A DNA stretch of 50,929 nt from Nocardia exalbida NBRC 100660 (GCF_000308575.1 NZ_BAFZ01000128.1:1-50929); one strand, 5' to 3'; positions 42,935 through 50,929 are shown, numbered from the stretch's first letter. Notes: generated from the letters alone by a model not told the origin. Numbers and translations are program-made.

Positions 42935-43779
42935 CCGCGACGGCCCCGGCCCTGACACGGCCCTCGCTGGGCGAGCGACTGTCCATCGTGGTCAGTGACA
43001 GCGTGACGATCGCGAAACGCAATGTCATCAAGATCAAGCGGGTACCCGACGTCCTGATCTTCTCCACACTCTCGCCGATCATGTTCGTGCTGCTGTTCGC
43101 CTACGTCTTCGGCGCGGCCATCGATGTGCCCGGTCTGTCCGGCGGATACCGCGAGTTCCTCATCGCGGGCATCTTCGCGCAGACCGTGGTGTTCGGCGCG
43201 ACCTTCACCGGCGCGGGACTGGCCGAGGACATGCAGAAGGGCATCATCGACCGATTCCGCTCGCTGCCGATGGCTTCGTCGGCGGTGCTGGTCGGCCGCA
43301 CGATCAGCGATGTGGTGATCAACGTGGTCAGCCTGACGGTGATGTCGCTGACCGGTCTGGTGGTCGGCTGGCGGATTCGCGGTTCGTTCCTGGACGCGGT
43401 GCTGGCCTACATCCTGCTGCTGCTGTTCGCCTACGCGGTGTCCTGGATCATGGCCGTGGTGGGCCTGCTGGTGCGGGCGCCGGAGGTGTTCAACAACGCC
43501 AGCTTCATGGTGATCTTCCCGCTGACGTTCATCGCCAACACGTTCGTCCCCAGCGACAAGTTGCCCACCGCCCTGCGGGTGATCGCGGAATGGAACCCGG
43601 TATCCGCGCTGACCCAGGCGACGCGCGACCTGTTCGGCAACACCAGCCCGCTCGCACCGACGTCGGACTCCTGGCCGCTGCGGCACCCGGTGATCACCTC
43701 CCTGGTGTGGGTGGTGGTGATCATGGTGGTGTTCGTGCCGCTGGCCCTGCGTCAGTACAAGAAGACGGTCAGTCGCTGA
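42931..43779 (+). CDS. DrrB-type ABC transporter permease
   Basis: ABC-2 family integral membrane subunit of 282 residues with six helices. The family sequence PDVLIFSTLSPIMFVLLFAYVFG opens the protein, QKGIIDRFRSLPMASSAVLVGR forms the coupling helix, and FPLTFIANTFVPSDKLPTALR is the last conserved loop (quoted in part). It pairs with the upstream ATPase. A hairpin 28 bp after its stop can end the operon. Substrate is unknown. Confidence 0.93.
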   Translation: MTATAPALTRPSLGERLSIVVSDSVTIAKRNVIKIKRVPDVLIFSTLSPIMFVLLFAYVFGAAIDVPGLSGGYREFLIAGIFAQTVVFGATFTGAGLAEDMQKGIIDRFRSLPMASSAVLVGRTISDVVINVVSLTVMSLTGLVVGWRIRGSFLDAVLAYILLLLFAYAVSWIMAVVGLLVRAPEVFNNASFMVIFPLTFIANTFVPSDKLPTALRVIAEWNPVSALTQATRDLFGNTSPLAPTSDSWPLRHPVITSLVWVVVIMVVFVPLALRQYKKTVSR

Positions 43780-43793
43780 CCGGCGATTCCCGA

Positions 43794-44006
43794 TCAGCGA
43801 TCGTGTTCCGCGCCGGCTTCCGCCAAGGGTGCCGGCGCGGAGCCGTTACGGGAGTACCCGATGCGCGGGGGAGCGGGGGCGGGCTCCGGCTGCTGCGGCC
43901 GCCGGCTACGGACCAGATAGGCCACGCCGCCCGCCAGCGCGACTGCCGCCGCGAGGAGGAGCCGATTACGTGAACGCGAAGAGACATGCAAGCGCCCCGA
44001 GGTCAT
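43794..44006 (-). CDS. Short CwsA-like membrane protein
   Basis: A 70-residue protein with one membrane helix (RLLLAAAVALAGGVAYLV) followed by basic SRRP and a Pro-rich tail PEPAPAPPRIGYSR. CwsA, encoded beside ppiA in mycobacteria (Rv0008c), supports cell-wall synthesis and division and ends with a similar helix, basic stretch and PEPSPRPP tail. The present gene lacks the N-terminal 75 residues of CwsA. The homology is therefore based on synteny and the C-terminal pattern only. Its 3' end contains the hairpin that may terminate the ABC operon. Confidence 0.6.
   Translation of the reverse strand: MTSGRLHVSSRSRNRLLLAAAVALAGGVAYLVRSRRPQQPEPAPAPPRIGYSRNGSAPAPLAEAGAEHDR
43807..43841 (+). terminator. 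Hairpin after the ABC exporter
   Basis: TCCGCGCCGGC (43807-43817) pairs perfectly with GCCGGCGCGGA (43831-43841) over a 13-base loop. It overlaps the 3' end of the opposite-strand CwsA-like gene. Confidence 0.6.
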
Positions 44007-44103
44007 TGCACCACTCTAGGCACAGCCCGCCGATTCGCGCAGGAGGCCCAGCTCACAGCACGGTCCGGCCCAGTTCCGCGGCTGGATCGCCAACCGTGGC
44101 ACG

Positions 44104-44640
44104 ATGGGCGTCGTGACCTCACCGAATCAGACATCCGTGGCAACGCTGCACACGAATCATGGCGATATCAAGCTCGCGCTCTTCGGTAACCACGCGCCCA
44201 AAACGGTGCGCAATTTCCTAGGTCTCGCCGAGGGTTCGGCACCGTACACCACCGCGAACGCCAGCGGGGGCAACACCGGCCCGTTCTATGACGGCGCTCT
44301 GTTCCATCGCGTGATGGCCGGATTCATGATCCAGGGTGGCGATCCCACCGGTACCGGTCGCGGCGGCCCGGGTTACGAGTTCGGCGACGAGTTCCACCCG
44401 GAGTTGCGGTTCGACCGGGGCTACTTGCTGGCGATGGCCAACGCGGGGCCGGGCACCAACGGCTCGCAGTTCTTCATCACCGTTCGCCCGCAGCCGCATC
44501 TCAACCGCAAGCACACGATCTTCGGTGAAGTGGTGGATCCGGATTCCCGGAAGGTCGTCGACTCGATCGCGACCACCGGGACCGATCGCAACGACCGCCC
44601 GCTGGAACCCGTCGTTATCACCAAGATCACGATCGAATGA
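44104..44640 (+). CDS. ppiA: Peptidyl-prolyl cis-trans isomerase, cyclophilin type
   Basis: Cytosolic cyclophilin of 178 residues. Catalytic and substrate residues lie in FHRVMAGFMIQGGDPTGTGRG, MANAGPGTNGSQFFIT and LNRKHTIFGEV (short pieces). It is highly similar to mycobacterial PpiA, which sits at the same place after CwsA. ATG 44104 or GTG 44113 may start it; the difference is three residues. No signal peptide. The rhomboid gene follows after four bases. Confidence 0.96.
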   Translation: MGVVTSPNQTSVATLHTNHGDIKLALFGNHAPKTVRNFLGLAEGSAPYTTANASGGNTGPFYDGALFHRVMAGFMIQGGDPTGTGRGGPGYEFGDEFHPELRFDRGYLLAMANAGPGTNGSQFFITVRPQPHLNRKHTIFGEVVDPDSRKVVDSIATTGTDRNDRPLEPVVITKITIE

Positions 44641-44644
44641 GACT

Positions 44645-45517
44645 ATGAATCCCCAGCCGCCCGCACCCACGTGCGTCCGCCATCCGAATCGCCCGACCGG
44701 CCTGGCCTGCACGCGGTGCGGGCGGCCGTCCTGCGCGGAATGCCTGCGTCCCGCAGCCGTCGGCCAGCACTGCGTCGACTGCCTGCGCACGGATCAGCGT
44801 GGCGTCGCTCCGGTGCGGACGGTCTCGGGCGCGGCAGCGGCCCGCACATCCGCACCTTATGTGACCTATGCGCTGATCGCGATCAACATGGTGATCTACG
44901 CGATCACCGCGGCCCAGTCGAAGAACCTGATGGACAACCAGCTGGGTTCCGCGCTGTTCGTGGACTGGGTGCTGTGGGCACCGGCCGTCGCGGACGGCGA
45001 ATGGTGGCGGGTGCTCGGTTCCGGGTTCCTGCACTACGGCCCGATCCACCTGGCGCTCAACATGTTCGCCCTGTACGTGGTGGGCCGCGATGCCGAGCTG
45101 GTGCTGGGACGATTGCGCTATCTCGCGGTGTACTCGGTTTCGCTGCTCGGCGGGTCCGCCGGGGTCATGCTGTTCTCGCAGAACAGTCTTACGGCGGGCG
45201 CGTCCGGCGCGGTGTACGGCTTGTTCGGTGCGATCACGATCATCCTGCTCCGGTTGCGCCAGAACCCGAATCAGATGCTCATCATCATCGGCATCAACGT
45301 CTTCATCAGTTTGTCGCTGCCCGGCATCTCACTCTGGGGCCATCTCGGCGGTCTGGCCGCGGGCACGCTCGCGACCCTCGGCATCCTGTTCCTGCCCGGG
45401 TGGCTGCGAGTGAAAACTCCGCAAGCGGCACGGGTGGTCGGCTGGGCAGCGGTGGCGCTCGTCGCCGTCGCGGCGCTGGCAACGGTGGTAGTGAGCGCGA
45501 TCACTTCCGCTGCGTGA
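44645..45517 (+). CDS. Rhomboid-family intramembrane serine protease with zinc-finger N terminus
   Basis: A cytosolic N-terminal cysteine/histidine cluster (Cys10, His13, Cys22, Cys25, Cys30, Cys33, His42, Cys43, Cys46) resembles a B-box zinc-binding domain. The six-helix rhomboid core follows, with catalytic Ser187 in GASGAVYG and His233 in WGHLGG; HYGPIHLALNMFALY carries the conserved His-Asn pair. The last helix ends at ITSAA. Length is 290. It is in an operon with ppiA. The fused zinc finger is a common actinobacterial form; substrates are unknown. Confidence 0.93.
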   Translation: MNPQPPAPTCVRHPNRPTGLACTRCGRPSCAECLRPAAVGQHCVDCLRTDQRGVAPVRTVSGAAAARTSAPYVTYALIAINMVIYAITAAQSKNLMDNQLGSALFVDWVLWAPAVADGEWWRVLGSGFLHYGPIHLALNMFALYVVGRDAELVLGRLRYLAVYSVSLLGGSAGVMLFSQNSLTAGASGAVYGLFGAITIILLRLRQNPNQMLIIIGINVFISLSLPGISLWGHLGGLAAGTLATLGILFLPGWLRVKTPQAARVVGWAAVALVAVAALATVVVSAITSAA

Positions 45518-45527
45518 CACGCTGATT

Positions 45528-45543
45528 CGCTTCACGTGAAACA
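45528..45543. promoter_or_regulatory. Distal parS-like site, 14/16
   Basis: CGCTTCACGTGAAACA has two changes in the left arm. It lies between two converging genes, 31 kb from dnaA on the opposite side from the main parS cluster. Confidence 0.65.
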
Positions 45544-45570
45544 TTCGCGTCCGCGTGGGACGAATGCACG

Positions 45571-46056
45571 TCAGCGAGTCTTGTCCTCGGTGAGCCGCAG
45601 TGCTCCTACCAGGTCTTGGTAGACGAGTTCAGGGTTTGCGCCCAGATCCCAGCGGCCGAAGATCAGGAGCCGCTCGGTGCCATCGTGCTGGACATCGAGT
45701 TCCAGCATCGGCATCTTGCGCCCGAGACGTCGGTAGCTCACCACGCGGGCGCGACTGATCTGCTCAGGGGCGTATTCGTCCGCCCCCGTCAGCGTGCGGA
45801 CGACCATGCGCGGGTGCGCGCCGGTTATCACCGACAGCCGCGGGCGTTGCCGGAACCCGAGCCCGGCAAGGGCGAGCAGTCCGACGGCGGCGAGTCCCAC
45901 GAGCAGGCGGCTGGCGGCTTCGGAGGTGACCACCGCGGCGACGGCCAGCGCGATGCCGCCCACGGTAACCGCGACGAGAGCGGGTGTCGGCGTGGTCCAG
46001 GCCAGGCGCGGCTCTTCGCGGTCCCGCGGGCCGGGGGCCGGGGGCTCCGGACTCAC
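45571..46056 (-). CDS. PH-domain membrane protein (Rv0010c-type)
   Basis: A 161-residue protein with a Pro-rich start, two adjacent membrane helices (ALVAVTVGGIALAVAAVV; LLVGLAAVGLLALAGL) and a C-terminal bacterial PH-like domain with GAHPRMVVRTLTGADEYAPEQISRARVV (quoted as a whole only in part). It corresponds to the mycobacterial gene between ppiA and crgA. The start is GTG 46056 with GGGGAG five bases upstream. Function is unknown. Confidence 0.85.
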   Translation of the reverse strand: MSPEPPAPGPRDREEPRLAWTTPTPALVAVTVGGIALAVAAVVTSEAASRLLVGLAAVGLLALAGLGFRQRPRLSVITGAHPRMVVRTLTGADEYAPEQISRARVVSYRRLGRKMPMLELDVQHDGTERLLIFGRWDLGANPELVYQDLVGALRLTEDKTR

Positions 46057-46080
46057 AGCACTCCCCAATCGCTCCTCGAG

Positions 46081-46101
46081 TTGTCCACAGGCTCATCCAC
46101 A
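46081..46101 (+). promoter_or_regulatory. DnaA boxes between the PH-domain gene and crgA
   Basis: A perfect TTGTCCACA (46081-46089) and TCATCCACA (46093-46101) lie in tandem, 29 kb from oriC. They are upstream of the leftward PH-domain gene and downstream of crgA. Confidence 0.55.
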
Positions 46102-46145
46102 GGTGTGCATGAATGACACGTCTGTAATCCGGGTCGGCGTTGTGC

Positions 46146-46409
46146 TCAGCGCCAGCGCATCGTCATGATCAGCCCGACCACCATCAGGCCGAAGCCGATC
46201 AGGAAGTTCCAGGCGTTGAGGTCGTTCATCCAGCTGATCTGCTCGGCCGCCAGATAGTAGACGAGCAGCCACACCAGCCCGGCGAGCATGAACCCGAGCA
46301 TGATGGCGACATACCAGACCGGAGACGGCCCCGCCTTCACCTTCACCGGCGTCCGGCTGGCGGGGTTGATCGTATAGTCGGTCTTCTTACGGACCTTCGA
46401 CTTGGGCAT
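46146..46409 (-). CDS. crgA: Cell division protein CrgA
   Basis: An 87-residue septum protein of Actinobacteria that interacts with FtsZ, FtsQ, FtsI and CwsA. The basic N terminus MPKSKVRKKTDY is followed by two membrane helices: VWYVAIMLGFMLAGLVWLLV and FLIGFGLMVVGLIMTMRW. All of this is typical. It is encoded next to the PH-domain protein and near pknA/pknB, as in mycobacteria. Confidence 0.96.
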   Translation of the reverse strand: MPKSKVRKKTDYTINPASRTPVKVKAGPSPVWYVAIMLGFMLAGLVWLLVYYLAAEQISWMNDLNAWNFLIGFGLMVVGLIMTMRWR

Positions 46410-46505
46410 GACGTCCTCGTATTCGGCGGCAGGTCGTGGTCTCTAGGCTATCCCAACAGGTAATGGATGCGACGCGGTGCCGGGCGGGGACGTAATCTCG
46501 ATGTC

Positions 46506-47150
46506 ATGCGTGTTCTGGTCGTCGACAATTACGACAGCTTCGTCTTCAACCTGGTGCAGTACCTCGGGCAACTCGGTGTCGACGCTGTCGTCTGGCGCAA
46601 CGACGAGCCGAATCTGGCCGACGTCGGCGCGGTCGTAGGCGATTTCGACGGCATTTTGATCAGCCCCGGCCCCGGCACCCCCGACCGTGCGGGCGCCAGC
46701 ATCCCGTTGGTGCGCGCCTGCGCGCAGCAGAGTGTTCCGCTGCTCGGCGTGTGCCTCGGCCACCAGGCGATCGGTGAGGCGTTCGGCGCCACCGTCACCA
46801 GGGCCCCGGAGCTGCTGCACGGGAAGACGAGCGAGGTCTTCCACATCGGCGCGGGTGTGCTGGCCGGTCTGCCCGACCCGTTCACCGCCACGCGGTACCA
46901 CTCGCTCACCGTCGTGGAAGACACCCTGCCCGAGGAGATCGAGGTGCTCGGACGCACCGAGAGCGGGATCGTGATGGCCATGCGTCATCGCACCTTGCCC
47001 ATCCACGGTGTGCAGTTCCATCCGGAATCGGTGCTCACCCAGGGTGGGCACCGGATGCTGGCCAACTGGCTCGGCGTGTGCGGGGAGCGCCCCGCCGAGG
47101 GTTTGGTGCAGACGCTGGAGGCGGAGGTCGCCGCGCTGGTGTTGCGGTGA
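46506..47150 (+). CDS. trpG: Glutamine amidotransferase subunit for anthranilate/aminodeoxychorismate synthase
   Basis: Supplies ammonia from glutamine to the synthase that makes anthranilate (tryptophan) or aminodeoxychorismate (folate). The class I amidotransferase triad is Cys83 (GVCLGHQAIG), His172 and Glu174 (FHPESV). The signature NYDSFVFNLVQYLG opens the protein. The 214-residue length is normal. In this position mycobacteria call it trpG or pabA; a single subunit may serve both pathways. It overlaps the next gene by GTGA. Confidence 0.93.
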   Translation: MRVLVVDNYDSFVFNLVQYLGQLGVDAVVWRNDEPNLADVGAVVGDFDGILISPGPGTPDRAGASIPLVRACAQQSVPLLGVCLGHQAIGEAFGATVTRAPELLHGKTSEVFHIGAGVLAGLPDPFTATRYHSLTVVEDTLPEEIEVLGRTESGIVMAMRHRTLPIHGVQFHPESVLTQGGHRMLANWLGVCGERPAEGLVQTLEAEVAALVLR

Positions 47151-47827
47151 CCCGTCCGCATGTGCTGCTGTCGGTCGCGGCGAGCATCGACGGGTACATC
47201 GACGACGCGAGCCCGCAGCGGCTGCGCTTGTCCGACGCGGCGGACTTCGACCGGGTGGACCAGGTCCGCGCGGACTCCGACGCCATCCTGGTCGGCGCGC
47301 AGACCCTGCGCAGCGACAACCCGCGATTGCTCGTCGACAGCGCCGAACGCAGGGCGGCGCGCGTCGCGGCGGGCAAACCGGAATTTCCGCTGAAGGTGAC
47401 CGTCTCGGCGAGCGGCGACTTGGCTCCGGAGCTGCGGTTCTGGCACTACGGCGGCGACAAGCTCGTGTACTCCACCGCGGCGGCCGCGCCGGAACTCACC
47501 GCCCGCCTGGCCGGATTGGCCGAGGTCGTGGCTCTCGGGACCGAGCTCGATTTCGGTGCACTGCTGGACGATCTGGGCCGACGGGGTGTCGACCGGCTCA
47601 TGGTGGAGGGCGGCACCCGCATCCACACCGCGTTTCTCGCCGCCGATCTGGCCGACGAACTGCATCTAGCGATCGCCCCGATCCTGGTGGGAGACATCGC
47701 GGCGCCGCGCTTTCTCGACCCGGCCGACTTTCCGGGCGCGCCTCATCGCCGGATGCGCCTTACCGACGTGACGCAAGTCGGGGATGTCGCGGTGTTGCGT
47801 TACCTGCCGAAGGCCGAGCCTGCCTGA
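47147..47827 (+). CDS. RibD C-terminal-like pyrimidine reductase
   Basis: A 226-residue protein of the RibD C-terminal/DHFR-like fold. Conserved pieces are SVAASIDGYIDD near the start, DAILVGAQTLRSDNPRL, VMVEGG-like LMVEGGTRIHTAF and a C-terminal LRYLPK. RibD reductase domains reduce the ribose of a riboflavin intermediate with NADPH; this lone domain could instead be a general dihydrofolate-reductase-like enzyme. It is translationally coupled to trpG. Confidence 0.88.
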   Translation: MTRPHVLLSVAASIDGYIDDASPQRLRLSDAADFDRVDQVRADSDAILVGAQTLRSDNPRLLVDSAERRAARVAAGKPEFPLKVTVSASGDLAPELRFWHYGGDKLVYSTAAAAPELTARLAGLAEVVALGTELDFGALLDDLGRRGVDRLMVEGGTRIHTAFLAADLADELHLAIAPILVGDIAAPRFLDPADFPGAPHRRMRLTDVTQVGDVAVLRYLPKAEPA

Positions 47828-47900
47828 CGCCGACGCGATCCCTCGGCGTCGAGGGCACGCGGAACAGCTCGGCGTGACGCCGCGAGCCGTCCAGGACGAG

Positions 47901-47935
47901 CGAACCGCGGACGGCCATCGGCCGTCCGCGGTTCG
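47901..47935. terminator. Bidirectional terminator
   Basis: A perfect 16-bp stem CGAACCGCGGACGGCC/GGCCGTCCGCGGTTCG has a 3-base loop, between the rightward reductase gene and the leftward CBS gene. Confidence 0.85.
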
Positions 47936-48090
47936 AACTCACCTGGCACCTCGCCCCGGCTGCCCGCACCGGCGGCATGGGCCGCTGCTCCCCGGAGTCG
48001 CCGAGCGGGAGCCCGGCCGAAAGACGCCGAAGTACCTTGTGCGGACACGGAAGGCGTTGTCGGGTGCGTTCCTCCGCGCCGGTCCGAAAT

Positions 48091-48510
48091 CTATGGACGT
48101 CCGTAGACGGCGGTGACGAACTCGCCGAGCTGGTTGTCGTCCAGATGCCGGGCCAGGTCCGCCTCGCTGATCATGCCGACCAACCGCTTGTCCTCGATGA
48201 CCGGCATGCGCTTGACCCGGTTGCTTTCCATCTCGTCGAGGACTTCCTCGATGTCGGCGTTGGCGTCGACCCACCGGGGCGTCGATTCACACAGTTCATC
48301 CACCCGGCATTCCGACGGGGTCTTGCCCTGGGCGATGCACTTCACCACGATGTCGCGGTCGGTGACGATGCCGCACATCCGCTCGTTCTGGTCGGAGATG
48401 ATCAGGGACCCGACGTCGAGTTCGGCCATGGTGCGTGCGGCCTGCTCGATTGTCGTGTCCTTCGAAATCCACTGGACGCCCGGTTTCATGATGTCCCTGG
48501 CAGTGGTCAT
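48091..48510 (-). CDS. CBS-domain protein, Hrp1-like
   Basis: A 139-residue protein consisting of two CBS domains: residues 5-60 and 74-128. The MTTARDIM start and the GIVTDRDIVVK and GMISEADLARHL segments resemble mycobacterial hypoxic response protein 1 (Hrp1/Rv2626c). CBS pairs bind adenine nucleotides or metals; here there is no fused catalytic domain, so it is a stand-alone sensor. It lies 106 bp downstream of pknB on the same strand but after a gap and has its own ribosome site. Confidence 0.87.
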   Translation of the reverse strand: MTTARDIMKPGVQWISKDTTIEQAARTMAELDVGSLIISDQNERMCGIVTDRDIVVKCIAQGKTPSECRVDELCESTPRWVDANADIEEVLDEMESNRVKRMPVIEDKRLVGMISEADLARHLDDNQLGEFVTAVYGRP

Positions 48511-48616
48511 GAGCTACCTCCTCGTGCTCAGCTGCGCTGATTGGGATGAAGCAGCATCATTCTCCCGCAATTCACACCGGTTGGTCTTGTTTTCTGGATA
48601 CCGGCGGCGGCGCCGA

Positions 48617-50518
48617 TCACGGCGGGCCGAGTACCCCCACGCCGACCAGGATGGCGCTGTTCTTCTGGATCGAACTGCCCGCCGACGGTTGCTGGCTGAG
48701 GATGCGCCCGACATTGCCCGCGTCGAAGGTGCCCTGCGGGGACTGGCTGATCTGGCTGGTGCTGCCGGCCCAGCCTTCCGCGCGCAGCTTCTCCACCGCC
48801 TGCGAGACGGTGAGACCGACCAGCGACGGCATCTTCAGGTCACCCGCGGACACCTGGACCGTGACCGTGGAACCCTTCTCGGCGCTGCTGCCGCCTGCCG
48901 GGCTGGAGGCGACCACCTCGCCCTTGGGCTTCGAGGACTGCACCTCCTGGACGACGACCTTGAAGCCGTTGCCCTCGATGTTCGGCTGCGCCACGTCGAT
49001 GCTCTGCCCGACGACGTAGGGAACGCGGACCGCCTCCGGGCCGGTGCCGACGGTGACGACGATTTCCCAGTCGACGTCGACCTTCGAACCCGGCGACGGG
49101 TTCTGCTCGATCACCTGGTCCTTCTCGGCGGTGCTCGACGGTTTGCGCTCGACGTTCGGATTGATCCGAAGGCCCTTGGAGTTCAAGACCTGCTCGGCCT
49201 GCTCCTGGGACAGACCGGTCAACTTCGGCACCTGGACCTGCGCGGGACCCGAGGACACCTGGACCGTGACCGTGCTGCCCTCATCGATCCGCGAGCCGCC
49301 GAGCGGCTGGGTCGCGATCACGTTTCCCGTGGCGACCTTGCTATCGGGCTTCTGCTGGATCGCCACGGTGAAGCCGAGCTTCTGCAGCGCGTCCTGCGCT
49401 TGCTGCGAGGACTTGTTGGACAGGTCGGGAATGGCCACCTGGTCCGGTCGGCTTCCCGGCCCGAGCAGCACCCAGAACAGCGCGAAAGCCACCGCGACGG
49501 CCGCGACGGCGCCGATCGCGATGTAGGCGGTCCGGCGCCGTCCGTTCGGCTCGGCCGGATCCTGCTCGGCGGTGTCGTCGTGGCGCTCGACCGTACGGTA
49601 GTTGCGCGGCGGGGGCTCGTCCGCGCCCATCATGGTGGTGCGGTCCTCGTCGGTCATCACCATCGGGGCGCTGGGCTTCTGGCCGCCGAGCACCCGGATC
49701 AGATCGGCGCGCATCTCGGCGGCGCTCTGGTATCGGTTGGCCGGATTCTTGCTCATCGCCTTGAGCACGACCGAGTCCAGTTCGCGCGGCACCCCGGAGT
49801 ACACGTGCGAGGGCAGTCGCGGGTCTTCCCGGACGTGCTGGTAGGCGACGGCGACCGGGGAATCACCCGTGAAAGGCGGCTCCGCGGTGAGGATCTCGAA
49901 CAGCACACAACCGACGGAGTAGACGTCCGAGCGCGCGTCCACCGTTTCGCCGCGCGCCTGCTCCGGGGAGAGGTACTGCGCGGTGCCGATCACCGCCGCG
50001 GTCTGGGTCATGGGGTTGGAGTTGTCGGCGAGTGCGCGCGCGATGCCGAAGTCCATCACCTTCACCGCGCCCGACCGGTTGATCATGATGTTCGCGGGCT
50101 TCATGTCGCGGTGCACGATCCCGGCCTTGTGGCTGAAATCCAAGGCGGCGCAGACATCCGCGATGATCTCCATCGCGCGGCGCGGCGGCAGCGGTCCCTT
50201 GCCGCGCACGATGTCGCGCAGTGTGTCGCCGTCGACGTACTCCATCACGATGTACGGCAGCGGGCCGCCGTCCACCTCCGCCTCGCCCGTGTCGTAGACC
50301 GCCACGATGGCCGGATGATTGAGCGCGGCCGCGTTCTGCGCTTCGCGCTTGAACCGCAGGTAGAACGTGGGGTCACGGGCCAGGTCGGCCCGCAGGACCT
50401 TGATAGCCACGTCCCGGCTCAAGCGGACGTCGCGAGCCTTGTGCACCTCGGACATACCACCGAACCCGATGATCTCGCCCAGCTCGTAGCGAGACGAGAG
50501 ATTCTTCGGGGTCGTCAT
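48617..50518 (-). CDS. pknB: Serine/threonine-protein kinase PknB with PASTA domains
   Basis: Membrane receptor kinase that senses peptidoglycan fragments and controls cell-wall growth. The kinase domain has Lys40 (VAIKVL), Glu59, Asp138 (HRDMKPAN), DFG at 156-158 and activation-loop threonines 171 and 173, matching M. tuberculosis numbering. A juxtamembrane linker leads to the helix AYIAIGAVAAVAVAFALFWVLLG, then four PASTA repeats to the C terminus. At 633 residues it is full length. Expected substrates include CwlM in this window. It overlaps pknA by ATGA. Confidence 0.97.
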   Translation of the reverse strand: MTTPKNLSSRYELGEIIGFGGMSEVHKARDVRLSRDVAIKVLRADLARDPTFYLRFKREAQNAAALNHPAIVAVYDTGEAEVDGGPLPYIVMEYVDGDTLRDIVRGKGPLPPRRAMEIIADVCAALDFSHKAGIVHRDMKPANIMINRSGAVKVMDFGIARALADNSNPMTQTAAVIGTAQYLSPEQARGETVDARSDVYSVGCVLFEILTAEPPFTGDSPVAVAYQHVREDPRLPSHVYSGVPRELDSVVLKAMSKNPANRYQSAAEMRADLIRVLGGQKPSAPMVMTDEDRTTMMGADEPPPRNYRTVERHDDTAEQDPAEPNGRRRTAYIAIGAVAAVAVAFALFWVLLGPGSRPDQVAIPDLSNKSSQQAQDALQKLGFTVAIQQKPDSKVATGNVIATQPLGGSRIDEGSTVTVQVSSGPAQVQVPKLTGLSQEQAEQVLNSKGLRINPNVERKPSSTAEKDQVIEQNPSPGSKVDVDWEIVVTVGTGPEAVRVPYVVGQSIDVAQPNIEGNGFKVVVQEVQSSKPKGEVVASSPAGGSSAEKGSTVTVQVSAGDLKMPSLVGLTVSQAVEKLRAEGWAGSTSQISQSPQGTFDAGNVGRILSQQPSAGSSIQKNSAILVGVGVLGPP

Positions 50519-50929
50519 GGCAGTCCTTGCGAAGAAGTGGCGGATCCGCTGCGGGTGGCCGAAGGCCCTCGGGCACCGGGAATCTCCGGGAATGGTATGT
50601 CGAGAGTCGGGATGCGCGGACGGCTGGTTGTGGCGGTGGGCGCGGTGGTCGTCGGCTTCGTCGTGCTCGGTGCCGTGCTGGTGGGCGGCGGGGTGGTCGT
50701 CGTCGGCTCCGGTGTCGTGGTCTTCGGCTCGGTGGTGGGCGGTTCGTAGGTCTCGGTGTCCACGGGCGGAGGTGCGGGCTTGGGCGTCGTCGTGGCCACC
50801 GGCGGGACGGGCTTGGGGTTCGGCGCGACCGTCACGGTCGGCGACGGCGTGGAATCCGGATTGGTGTCTCCACCGAAGAGCAGGTAGGCCGTGAGCGCCC
50901 CGAGCAGCACCGCGCCGATGCCGAGCCCG
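50515..50929 (-). CDS. pknA: Serine/threonine-protein kinase PknA, C-terminal part (cut by the window)
   Basis: The frame is open to the window edge and begins in a membrane helix (GLGIGAVLLGALTAYLLFGG), then a Thr/Pro-rich extracytoplasmic tail (TTTTPPPTSTAPSTTKPTTT and similar) of about 110 residues. The kinase domain lies outside the window. Identification rests on the topology and on the fixed order pknA-pknB with a four-base overlap; PknA has no PASTA repeats, and none are seen. Confidence 0.85.
   Translation of the reverse strand, partial: GLGIGAVLLGALTAYLLFGGDTNPDSTPSPTVTVAPNPKPVPPVATTTPKPAPPPVDTETYEPPTTEPKTTTPEPTTTTPPPTSTAPSTTKPTTTAPTATTSRPRIPTLDIPFPEIPGARGPSATRSGSATSSQGLP

Noticed and set aside
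48113..50749. 878-codon open frame opposite pknB
   Set aside because: Antisense shadow of the kinase and PASTA domains; the CBS gene and pknB are clearly the coding strand.

Overview
The window is high-GC actinobacterial DNA carrying the chromosomal replication origin. Gene order and protein motifs point to Nocardia or a close relative (Mycobacteriales, Nocardiaceae). The order rsmA-trxB-trxA-cwlM, parB-parA, rsmG-jag-yidC-yidD-rnpA-rpmH, dnaA-dnaN-recF-dciA-gyrB-gyrA, DUF3566, tRNA-Ile, tRNA-Ala, ppiA, crgA, trpG, pknB-pknA matches the mycobacterial origin region. The insertions and the very long dnaA linker do not. Genus is an inference; no 16S rRNA gene is present.

Layout. 1-4.6 kb: anti-sigma factor, thioredoxin pair, the pseudo-amidase CwlM and a GNAT-like protein. 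4.8-6.9 kb: parB and parA, leftward. 6.9-10.2 kb: 3.3 kb with no credible gene, holding most of the ParB sites (parS), about 1.1 kb of C+T-rich repeats of 17-18 bp, a broken acyl-CoA dehydrogenase fragment and flanking inverted repeats. 10.2-13.9 kb: leftward rsmG/jag/yidC/yidD/rnpA/rpmH cluster. 13.9-26.9 kb: rightward dnaA, dnaN, recF, dciA, an inserted alpha/beta hydrolase, gyrB and gyrA. The dnaA-dnaN gap carries oriC, with DnaA boxes, a DnaA-trio unwinding element and a set of phased 22-bp composite repeats. 26.9-28.8 kb: DUF3566 membrane protein and two tRNAs.

28.7-44 kb is accessory. Two identical tRNA-Ala genes in opposite orientation bracket 7.5 kb holding an MMPL exporter, a TetR regulator and a five-gene operon that looks like aromatic-ring meta-cleavage (extradiol dioxygenase, FAH-family hydrolase, small protein, DoxX, FAD hydroxylase). 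After the second tRNA-Ala come a second, plasmid-like ParA with a partner protein, an NlpC/P60 hydrolase, a DUF1275 protein, an acyl-CoA dehydrogenase-like protein, a 6C small RNA and a DrrAB-type ABC exporter. 44-50.9 kb returns to conserved order: a short CwsA-like protein, ppiA, rhomboid protease, PH-domain protein, crgA, trpG/pabA, a RibD-like reductase, a CBS protein, pknB and the tail of pknA.

The genes fall into three joined programmes: origin firing and segregation (dnaA, dnaN, dciA, gyrBA, parAB and their sites); envelope growth and division (yidC, cwlM, cwsA-like, crgA, pknA/B, with PknB expected to phosphorylate CwlM); and redox or catabolic accessory functions. The least explained elements are the iteron-like oriC repeats, the parA-rsmG repeat block and the tRNA-flanked island.
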